From assembly GCF_018294505.1 (NCBI RefSeq), contig NC_057800.1, positions 178,374,353 through 178,438,352 on the forward strand: a DNA stretch of 64,000 nucleotides, in the 5' to 3' direction. The stretch is from Triticum aestivum. Taxonomy: Eukaryota; Streptophyta; Magnoliopsida; Poales; Poaceae. Below, piece after piece: positions 54,630 to 62,381 of this stretch. Each line of letters opens with the position of its first letter. Position 1 is the first letter of the stretch. The translations under genes were made by a program, and so were the position numbers. Below the pieces are notes generated by a model, which ran no database searches, was not told the origin of the DNA, and saw nothing but the letters and a program-made list of their open reading frames with translations.

Positions 54630-55256
54630 TTAATGGCGAGGATTGGACGGGGAAATGAGAGTCCGCAGAGCTAGCCAGGGCAAAAGCCTCCTGGCCATGC
54701 TCACTTGGTGTGGACTTTGAGAATTCGGAGCTAGAGTCCGGGGTGAGTCCAGCTTTTCAATGGTACGGGGAACACAGTCTGACTCCGGGCTTGCCGAGGA
54801 CACAATCGCCTCCGGATCTCTGATAGAGAGCTTCATAGCAGAGAGTCTGGCGGGCTCCAAACTCCCATCTTCGGACCCGGCAGTTTGCTCCGGATCGAAG
54901 GCCAGAGCGGTGGTCGGGGCCACGAACCCTTCGAAGATCAAGTCTCCTCGAATATCAGCGACATAATTCAGACTCCCAAAACTGATCTGATGACCAGGGG
55001 CATAGCTGCCGATCTGTTCGAGGTGGCCAATTGAGTTGGCACGCAGAGCGAAGCCGTCGAACACAAAAATTTGACCAGGGAGGAAAGTTTCCCCCGAAAC
55101 AGCATCGTTTTTGATGATCGAACGATCCATCGAGCCTTTCTGTCGACGACACAGTGGAACTCTCAATGAAAGCACCAATGTCGGTGTCAAAACCAGCCGA
55201 TCTCGGGTAGGGGGTCCCGGACTGTGCTTCTGAGGATCGAAGGTAGTAGGAGACAA
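54630..55256 (-). CDS. Leader ORF of the outer gypsy element
   Basis: The frame of 208 residues overlaps the LTR end. After the LTR text it encodes MDRSIIKNDAVSGETFLPGQ, then FDGFALRANSIGHLEQIGSY and a Ser/Pro/Glu-rich tail. A frame of this kind precedes gag in many copies of this gypsy lineage that I recall. The first part upstream of 55127 is probably LTR sequence, not protein. Function is unknown. Confidence 0.5.
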   Translation of the reverse strand: MSPTTFDPQKHSPGPPTRDRLVLTPTLVLSLRVPLCRRQKGSMDRSIIKNDAVSGETFLPGQIFVFDGFALRANSIGHLEQIGSYAPGHQISFGSLNYVADIRGDLIFEGFVAPTTALAFDPEQTAGSEDGSLEPARLSAMKLSIRDPEAIVSSASPESDCVPRTIEKLDSPRTLAPNSQSPHQVSMARRLLPWLALRTLISPSNPRH

Positions 55257-55652
55257 GGGGACACGATGTTTACCCAGGTTCAGGCCCTCTTAATGGAGGT
55301 AAAACCCTACGTCATGCTTGATTGTATTTGATGAGTATAGGGGTTACAAGAGTTGATCCACCTCGAGATCGTAATGGCTAAACCCTAGATGTCTAGCCTA
55401 TATGAATTCCGATAGCCTCTACAGACTAACCCCTTCGGTTTATATAGATACCGGACGGGCCTAGGGTTGTACATAGTCGGTTTACACAGAAAGGAAACTA
55501 CGCATCCAGACGCCAAACTTGCCATCCACGCAAAGGAGAGTCTCATCCGGACATGGGGGAAGACCTTCTACATTGTATCTTCACGGCCCATCAGTCCGGC
55601 TCACAACACACGGACCGGACTCTCGAGGACCCCTTAGTTCAGGACTCCCTCA
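55179..55652 (-). repeat. 5' LTR of the outer gypsy element
   Basis: On the minus strand it starts TGAGGGAGTCCTGAACTAAG at 55652 and ends TTTTGACACCGACA at 55179; a TTGGTGCTTTCATTGAGAG primer-site-like sequence follows. A TATA-like TATATAAACC is present near 55440. The matching 3' LTR was not found in the window, consistent with the truncation of the element at the CACTA. Confidence 0.8.
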
Positions 55653-56160
55653 ACGATAGTAAGCTAGAACTAGCACGAGGCGAGTTGTAAACGAAGGCGA
55701 CAAATGTTACAATCGACGTACGGTGAGCTAGAATGGGAGCCTCGATGTTGCAACCGTCATGGCGGCGAGCTGGAATTGAAACGCCCGATGTTGTAACCAG
55801 GCGCGGCAGATAAGCAACCGTAGTGGGGCGACGACGTCAAGCATCTGCGAGCGCTGGTGCAACCGATGGCAATTCGGCCATGAGCGCGTTGGGTGGCAAT
55901 TTTTTTTGCGAGCGAAATAGCATTATGCTGGTGTGGAGCTAAGCAGGGGAGGTTAGGGAACACCTGCTTCTTGTTGACTTTTTTTTGTTATGGGGAGCCA
56001 CCGATCCAATGGGCGTTACGCACTCAATCATGTGGTTGTTGTGCAACCGGCCGAGTTTTTGGCTGGCTGACCGGCGCGTTGCGTGGCCCTTGGCCCCGGC
56101 CCACGATGGGGCGGGACGCACCTTTTTTTATTTCTTTTTTTTTGCTCCTTGTCTATTTTT
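55653..56160. repeat. Imperfect repeats around GATGTTGCAACC
   Basis: Units of about 45-50 bases recur between 55690 and 55870: ACAATCGACG, GATGTTGCAACCGTC, GATGTTGTAACCAGGCG, GGTGCAACCGATGG. A GC-rich stretch with no recognisable gene follows to 56110. This is a common grass repeat type, not further classified. Confidence 0.45.
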
Positions 56161-56930
56161 TAAAAAAATCATAATTTTAAAACTAGTGTATTTCAGAAAA
56201 AAATGTTTCAAGAAATAATAAAATATTCGAGAATTCAAAAAATATTCATGATCTTGAAATGTGCAGGAAAAAATATAACTTCGTGGATTTGAACGTTCGA
56301 GTAGTAAAAAAATGTTCAGGAAATCAAAAAATGTTCATGATTTTTTTTTAAATTGCATATTAAAAAATGGAAAAAGGCCGTGAATTAGAACAAGTTTTTC
56401 GTGAGTTGAAAAAAATGTTCATCAACATTGTTCACAATTTCAAAAAATATTCATGTATTTGAAAATTTCCACTCTAATTTTTGAAAATTATTACTTAAAA
56501 ACAGTTCGACGAATCAACAAATGTTCGTGAATTACAAATTTTGTTCCTGAATTTCAAATATAAATTCTCAATTGAAAGAAATAACCGAATAAAAACGTTG
56601 ACACCATTCGAAAAAATATTCAAGAGTTAGAAAAGTGTTCATGAATTTATAAAATTTGTTGGTGAATTCAAAAAATGTTCATTATTTCAAAAAATTCATT
56701 ATTTCAAAAAACATATTTGCAATTTGAAGCAATGTTCATAAATTAAAAAAATAGTAAAAGGAAAGAAGAAGGAAAGAGGAAGAAAAGAGGGAAAAAGGAA
56801 AAGAATAAACAAACATGAAAAAAAAAAGCAAATCAACAAAGAAAGAATGAATGAATGAGAACAAAAACGAAAGGGAAGAACATAAATGAAAAAATCCAAA
56901 GAAAACACACCCAAAAAAATCGGTCTGTGA
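56160..56930. repeat. AT-rich degenerate repeat (AAAAATGTTCATGAATT type)
   Basis: Diverged copies of a roughly 25-30-base motif such as TTCAAAAAATGTTCATGA recur across the whole stretch, with a purine-rich AAAGGAAAGAAGAAGGAAAG block near 56755-56830. No coding capacity. The same repeat recurs in decayed form at about 57480-57680. Confidence 0.65.
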
Positions 56931-57420
56931 AGCAGCTACTTTGGCCTGCCCAAAAATACGTAACGAGGAGCGGGGTTTGCGTGTTTGGTCCCTATCCTGT
57001 GAGGTAGTAGCCGACGTGGCATGAACGGAACACTTGATAGGCCTAGCGTAGACTCGGGCATGGACAACCTAGCTCAGATAGCCTAGCCCGAAAGCCCGAC
57101 ATCTGGGTCGGGCTCTCGCTCTGCTTTTTTACGAGAAGCCTGGCCTGAAACCCGAAAATAAGCCTAAACAAAGCATAAATTATTATTTTATTAGAAATAT
57201 AGGTATAATATATATTTTAAATACCGGCCCTAAAGACATATTTTAAATACTCAAAAAACATCATTTTAATAAAAAAGTTACTGTTCATCTATTTTGAGCT
57301 GGGCTGGGCAAGGCAACGGCTTGGGATTTTAATGTTGGGCTTTACAAAGCCCGACCGAAATCAAACCCGGCATGGAGAATGCCCAGGTTTAGCCTAGCCG
57401 CAGCGGTCATCATGCTGATG
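56931..57420. other. Region with inverted CCCGAAAGCCCGAC / GTCGGGCTTTG blocks
   Basis: AGCCCGAAAGCCCGACATCTG (about 57079) and the inverse CTTTACAAAGCCCGACCG region (about 57340-57365) are imperfect inverted copies around an AT-rich centre, with GGGCATG/CATGGAGAATGCCC near the ends. This resembles a small foldback element. Boundaries are uncertain. Confidence 0.35.
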
Positions 57421-58030
57421 TCACTTTGATTTATTTTTCTTCACCCTTTTATTTTTTTTATTTTAAATGCATATATTTCCAAAACATAAATTTAGTTAAG
57501 AATTCAAAACCATGAATTTGAAAGAAAAAATTAACATAGTATAAAATTTGTTAGCACAGTTTTTAGAAAATGTGAATAACTTTCAAAAAAAAATATTCAT
57601 GACAACGAACAAATGTTCCCGTGTTTCAACAAATATATGCGCAATTTTAAAAAATGGTTTATTCAATTAAAATAATAAATTAGAAATAGCCTTTGGTTTG
57701 CTGATCCAACTGAAAATCACAACCTTTGGTTTGTTGATTAGATTAAAAAATCCCCTAAAAAAGATTAGATTAGAAAATTAGCGCCACCGACGTCAAAAAG
57801 AAAAAAAAACGCGCCTACTGTTGTTCCGAAAAGCATCGGATTGGATTTGGATAGAAGTTGCGCCAATCCGTCGAGCTGCGGATCCAAGAATCAGATTTAG
57901 TTTTTGCTTCGATAGATTTAAAGGGGACGACGCACCGGCGGGTTCGCAACCCTAGTTTTCGATCTGATCTTCCCCCGATCTTCGCCGCCCATCTTCCCAA
58001 CTTCCCCCCATCTCGCGCACTCCGGCGAAC
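57421..58030 (+). promoter_or_regulatory. AT-rich upstream region and leader of the ERI-like gene
   Basis: 57421-57680 is the AT-rich repeat seen at 56160-56930. From about 57830 to the ATG the sequence becomes mixed then C-rich (TTCCCCCGATC...). It contains a telo-box-like ACCCTAG (57947 region), an element common in plant promoters and leaders of nucleic-acid genes. No clear TATA box. Confidence 0.35.
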
Positions 58031-58999
58031 ATGGCAGCGATCATGGCGGCGCGCGGGCAGGGCCTGGAGCAAGATTTTGATTTCTTCGTGGTGGTCGACT
58101 TCGAGGCGACGTGCGTCAAAGACGCGCGGATCTTTCCCCAGGAAATCATCGAGTTCCCCGCCGTGCTCGTCGACGGCGCCACCGGCCGCATCGAGTCCGC
58201 GTTTCGCAGGTACGTTCGTCCAAAACATCACCCTGTGCTGACCCAGTTTTGCAGGGAACTCACCGGCATCCGGCAGGAGGACGTCGACGGCGGAGTGGAT
58301 CTCGGCGACGCGCTCTGGCTGCACGACGCTTGGTTGAAGGCGGCGACGGCGGGGGCAGGGAACAAGAGACGCGTCCGCTTGGCCGTCGTGACCTGGGGTG
58401 ACTGGGACTGCCGCACCATGCTCGAGTTCGAGTGCCGCTTCAAGGGCATCGAGAAGCCCTCCTACTTCGATCAGTGGATCAATCTGAGAGTCCCTTTCCA
58501 GGCGGCGTTCGGCGGCGGAGGGCGGGTCAACCTGCAGGAAGCGGTCCGGGCGGCGGGGCTGGACTGGGAGGGCCGCCTGCACTGCGGGCTGGACGACGCG
58601 CGCAACACCGCGCGGCTGCTTGCTGAGCTCATGCGGCGCGGGGTGAAGATCACCATCACCGGCTCGCTGGCGCCGCCGCCGCCGATGCAGAAGCAGCCTG
58701 CTCGCACAAGCCCTTGCGGTGGCTCACCGGGGCTGGCGTCGGCGCCGCCGCCGATCCAGCAGCAGCCGCCTCGCACAGACCCTTTCGGTGGCTCGTTTGC
58801 GCTGGTGCCGGCGCCGATCCAGCAGCAGCTGCCGCAGCCTTACATGATCAGCCCCTGCGGTGGCCACTCTGCGACGTGCTTGTGCTACTGCGGGCTGGCG
58901 AGCAGAGGAGGCGTGATGCAGGGCAAGTGCTTCTCGGGATGCGCTAACTGGGCGCCGGCCATGGGAACCGTCTGCCCCTACTTCGCGTGGAGCAACTGA
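58031..58999 (+). CDS. ERI1/ERI2-like 3'-5' exoribonuclease with GRF zinc finger
   Basis: A single intact exon of 322 residues. Exo I DFEATC (D23, E25), Exo II TWGDWDCRTML (Asp 126), and Exo III HCGLDDARNTARLL (H184, D189) form the DEDDh pattern of the ERI1/3'hExo family. This family trims structured RNA such as histone mRNA tails, 5.8S rRNA or siRNA. A Pro/Gln-rich linker (about 212-278) contains three imperfect repeats each with PCGG or PFGG, then PIQQQ. The C-terminus (about 283-320) has six cysteines ending CPYFAW, matching a zf-GRF zinc finger that binds single-stranded nucleic acid; animal ERI2 has the same combination. The start is the first ATG, in a good context (AACATGG); a second in-frame ATG is at 58043. 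The GC-rich composition contrasts with its AT-rich flanks, as is usual for grass genes. It converges with the WAP gene. Confidence 0.88.
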   Translation: MAAIMAARGQGLEQDFDFFVVVDFEATCVKDARIFPQEIIEFPAVLVDGATGRIESAFRRYVRPKHHPVLTQFCRELTGIRQEDVDGGVDLGDALWLHDAWLKAATAGAGNKRRVRLAVVTWGDWDCRTMLEFECRFKGIEKPSYFDQWINLRVPFQAAFGGGGRVNLQEAVRAAGLDWEGRLHCGLDDARNTARLLAELMRRGVKITITGSLAPPPPMQKQPARTSPCGGSPGLASAPPPIQQQPPRTDPFGGSFALVPAPIQQQLPQPYMISPCGGHSATCLCYCGLASRGGVMQGKCFSGCANWAPAMGTVCPYFAWSN

Positions 59000-59345
59000 A
59001 TGAGTGACCCACGGCATGAGACTGAGATTCAGAATCCAGTGTGGCTCAGTTGTTAGCCATCAGAATCAGATTCTTGTCTAGGTGTAAATTTGGTCTTTGA
59101 AATAGAACTTGACCAATGGGGCTATTCTTGATGTAATCGGTGTCTGAACTAGTATTATCAATAGAAATTTCGTTTTAGTTATGTAATCGGTGTCTGATTC
59201 TACTATACTCCTAGTCTAGTGTGATTGTTCACTGTAATTGGTGTCTGAATTACTATTATCAATACAAATTTCGTTTTAATTATTACTATTAATACAAGTT
59301 CGTTTTAATTATTACTATTAATACAAGATTCCTTTTTCTCTGGAT
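59000..59345 (+). repeat. 3' flank with three-copy repeats
   Basis: GTAATCGGTGTCTGA occurs at about 59134 and 59182 with a GTAATTGGTGTCTGA near 59236. The motif ATTACTATTAATACAAG recurs two or three times near 59280-59330. AAT-rich poly(A)-signal candidates are present (AATAGAA). This is probably the 3' UTR of the ERI-like gene. Confidence 0.55.
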
Positions 59346-59389
59346 TTCTTCAGTATTGAGCAACGGGCCAACGGTTCGCTTGCAAGTGA

Positions 59390-59448
59390 AATTGATAAAT
59401 TTCTGATGAAGGCTGCAAAATTGATAAATTTCTGATGAAGGCTACAAT
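59390..59448. repeat. Two-copy 29-base tandem repeat
   Basis: AAATTGATAAATTTCTGATG followed by AAGGCT(G/A)CAA occurs twice, head to tail, about 59390-59418 and 59419-59448. Confidence 0.8.
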
Positions 59449-60119
59449 TCCAATCGACAAAGCAAACTGTAAGTCATCATCCGATGAAGCCCCCTGCTCG
59501 TCCAAGGGGCTGCTCGCCGGGCAGCGCATCCATCACGTTGGCCAAAGACGCGGCGACAACGACCGATGCCGAGGAGAGGGATGCGGTGAACAAGGGAATG
59601 TTGACAACTTGCCATCTTGCCGCATATCACCATCATATAGGCAACATTATATCAAGATTGGAAAATAAAATAGCCAACTGTCGATTTCTGAGATAATAGC
59701 TAACTCAAATAATTTGCTCCAACACAAATGCCAACGGTTGTCAAGCTCTTACATAAACGCCATACATTTTCAGTCACAAAACGAAAGCTTGGTCACAAGC
59801 ACACCACAACCGTTGTTGCTGGCCAATCAAGCCTCCCCTCTGCAGACCAGCAGGTAGCATCACAGCCAAACACAAGGAAGGACTAACCAGTAACCATGGT
59901 TTGGGTGGGTCGGTTACAAGGTGCTCAAAGACTAGCAAAATCTACTGCCTACCGAGGGGAACAAGCTACTCTGCACTACCTAGCCCTTGGTTTCTACTGC
60001 AAGGGCTTTATCAACCACCTAGAGAAGTTGTCGCGGACCACCTGAAGTGCACCTTCAGGCCAATAAAACCAAGGTTGCTGTTAGCATCACACCAGCTGAT
60101 GTGAATGTGCATAGGAATT
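59449..60119. other. 3' flank of the WAP gene; no other supported gene
   Basis: Frames at 59435-59696 on the plus strand and 59442-59636 on the minus strand have no recognisable domain. The portion nearest 60119 is probably the WAP 3' UTR on the minus strand. Confidence 0.35.
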
Positions 60120-60170
60120 TCACTTTGTTGTGCTGATGTGTTTCCTGATCATGTTCAAGGTCTCCATAAC
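60120..60170 (-). CDS. WAP: WAP gene, last exon
   Basis: After the acceptor TTTCACAG (minus strand) the frame reads VMETLNMIRKHISTTK and stops at TGA (60120-60122). It is phase 0 and matches the C-terminal pattern of WPP-domain-associated proteins (VMEILNLIRREL-like). The exon is too short to be found by size alone; it is supported by homology and by phase with the exon at 61807-61908. Confidence 0.7.
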   Translation of the reverse strand, partial: VMETLNMIRKHISTTK

Positions 60171-60304
60171 CTGTGAAAGCAAGACTACAATAAGTATCCG
60201 ACAGAAACATCAAAATCATAATTTGTAAGGGTGCAAGAAAATCATGCTGTATCGATGGATGCCAGCAATTCCTACCACACTAGCATGATATGGAGCAATA
60301 GGTA

Positions 60305-60313
60305 ATCCTAGAC
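60305..60313. repeat. 9-base target-site duplication, left (ATCCTAGAC)
   Basis: ATCCTAGAC precedes GAGAAAAATCCAC and recurs at 61637-61645 after GTGGACTTTTCTG. A 9-base duplication is the hallmark of Mutator-family insertion. Confidence 0.85.
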
Positions 60314-61636
60314 GAGAAAAATCCACTTTACAACCCTCAACTTGCCACTCGCTTAGGACTGAGAACCCAAAATCGGTATCCCACATCCTTAACTTGCCAC
60401 TTGGTTCAGAAATCCACCCCCTTTTTGGTTTTGACTGCGTTGACTGCTGAGTCAGCCTGTGGGACCCACCCAAAAAATAAAAGCTCTCTCTGCCACCTGC
60501 TGCGACCTGGCTGCCGACCTGCAGTGGACATGCACCGTGGGTGCAGCCAGCAAAGTCGAGCAAGGAGCCAGTGCCAGCAGCTGCTCCAGCTCCTTTGCCA
60601 TGGAAATGTTTGCTTGATGCGGCGTGCAAGTGCCTGACGAGGAGCGAGGCGTTGACGACGGTGCGAACCCAGCTGGGCGAGCAGGGTGCAGGTCTTGTCG
60701 CAGGCACCAGGTGCACGCCTGCCAGCTTGGTCGGCTTTGACAAGCTCCGCCGCCCCACGACCTCATTCTACGACCACCCCAGCTCCTCTGTCTATGTCCT
60801 TTCCTTTCTTAGGGATGTCGATGCACCCTTGCGAGCCATCCTCCCCCATCCTTCTCTCCCCCCCCCCCCCCAGCTGTCATCGGCACACAACCTGCTCCTC
60901 CACATGCCGCGCAACGACGGCAGAGGCGCGCACAAAAACTCTAGGGAGCGCCATGGGCGATGCCCCAGCCTCCTACTTCCCCAGCAATCTCCGTACCCGG
61001 GGCAGCGCGGTCGATGGCAAGAATGGGCGAGTCGGGGGACCGGCGCAGGCAAGGCTCAGCCACCTTGACTGGAGTGCCACGGGCGAGGCCCCAACCTCCT
61101 CTACCTGGCTACCTCCCTGCCTGGAGCGGCAGGATCGACGACAGGAATCAGTGAGTCGTGGGATGGCGGGCGTGCATATTAGGGGCATGGCAACCGCACC
61201 CATTTTCTCCTCATGCTTCCCACTAATTCAAACCGCACCCCTCTCCTCCAGCTCTGGCGGAAATCGCCGCTGCGTTTGCCGATGACCGTGTCAAACCTAC
61301 GGTGAATCCCGGATCAATTCCCCACGCCTAGAGCTCCCTCTCCACCCGACTCAGCTGCTCCCCCTTCAATTGCAGGTCGGAGGCCTCCCCATGAGCGCAA
61401 CGTCAACATGGCCGGTAGCTGTTGTCGCCGGCGAGAGAGAATAGAGAGATATTTATTTTTCTTTGATTTTTGGGTGGGTCCCACATGTAAGGAGGGTTCA
61501 ACGTGGTCAAACCCAATCAAAACCAGCCAACATGGTTAAAACCGAGTGGGGGGTCAGGGTGTGGGACAACCGGTTTTGAAGTTCAGGGTTGAATCCTAAA
61601 CCGAGTAAGTTGAGGGTTGTAATGTGGACTTTTCTG
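60314..61636. mobile_element. Mutator-like (non-autonomous) element in a WAP intron
   Basis: The TIRs are GAGAAAAATCCACTTTACAA-type and the inverse (CAGAAAAGTCCACATTACAA on the minus strand), each followed by CCCTCAACTT. The 9-base duplication is perfect. No transposase is present. The interior is GC-rich (about 60430-61400) with open frames of up to 180-200 codons on both strands and no recognisable domain, so it may carry captured gene fragments (Pack-MULE type). Confidence 0.8.
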
Positions 61637-61645
61637 ATCCTAGAC
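61637..61645. repeat. 9-base target-site duplication, right (ATCCTAGAC)
   Basis: Matches 60305-60313 exactly. Confidence 0.85.
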
Positions 61646-61806
61646 ATGCCCTCAAATTGCACGCAAAGAGCAAATTCATTAATGAAGAAACAAACCAGCA
61701 AAATTTGATTGGAATTTCTATTACCATCCATGTTATATGAATTCGTGCTTTTAGCAAACTGTTTTGGTCAACTGCAAACAGAGATGGACTAATTATCGAG
61801 AGTTAC

Positions 61807-61908
61807 CCCAGAATAGTGTTGCAAAACTGGAGAATAGTGGTCGAGCGCAATATAAATTTTTGCAAGAAGATCCGTTAAGGCCTCAACTTCATCGCCAAGT
61901 AAATCCAC
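61807..61908 (-). CDS. WAP: WAP gene, exon 3 (numbered from the partial 5' exon)
   Basis: Acceptor TCTGCAG (minus strand) and donor GTAACT bound a phase-0 exon of 34 codons. It starts [20 protein letters not shown] and ends [14 protein letters not shown]. This is the highly conserved C-terminal block of WPP-domain-associated proteins. Confidence 0.85.
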
Positions 61909-62067
61909 CTGCAGAAAAATTCAGAAATCACAACTCAATACATCACTCGCCTCCCACTTTAGGGCATTATCAAGGTTATAACCTTGTTGCATTTTGCACG
62001 CAAAGCAATATACATGGAACAGAAGCAATAAAGTATACTAGTCGTTACGATCTGAAATTATATTTAC

Positions 62068-62194
62068 CTCGAGCTCAGCCTTTTGAAGATTAGATCCTCT
62101 TGTCTCAGATATCTCCTTGTATCGCAATGCCTTTCTTTTTAAAAGATTGCCTTCTTTCGTGAGGTGTTTACATTGGTCTTTCAGTAAACAGAAC
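62068..62194 (-). CDS. WAP: WAP gene, exon 2
   Basis: Acceptor TTGCGCAG and donor GTAAAT (minus strand) bound 127 bases. One base completes the split codon from exon 1; 42 codons follow (FCLLKDQCKHLTKEGNLLKR ... SNLQKAELE). Its phase agrees with both neighbours. It continues the coiled coil of the protein. Confidence 0.85.
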
Positions 62195-62381
62195 CTGCGC
62201 AAGAAAAGGACACCATCCTTATTCACAGAAATAGAACACAGAATAGCCATAAGTACTGTGAACTATAAAGGTAATCATATGGCAAGATTAGTTAAGATAA
62301 AATTAATTATCAGCAAGTAATCTAGTTTTCACAAAAATAAACAGGTATCCCCAGTACTGAATGCAATGCAAATACAAGCAC

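Larger units (their letters stand above)
60171..61806 (-). other. WAP: WAP intron 3 with a nested Mutator-like insertion
   Basis: The intron (GT at 61806-61805, AG at 60172-60171) is 1,636 bases, most of it the insertion 60314-61636. Without that insertion the intron would be about 300 bases. Confidence 0.65.

Noticed and set aside
57815..58582. 255-codon minus-strand ORF
   Set aside because: It is antisense to the ERI-like exonuclease, which has all catalytic motifs.
60216..61285. 180- and 199-codon ORFs as independent genes
   Set aside because: They lie within the Mutator-like insertion on opposite strands, without a domain; kept only as possible captured fragments.
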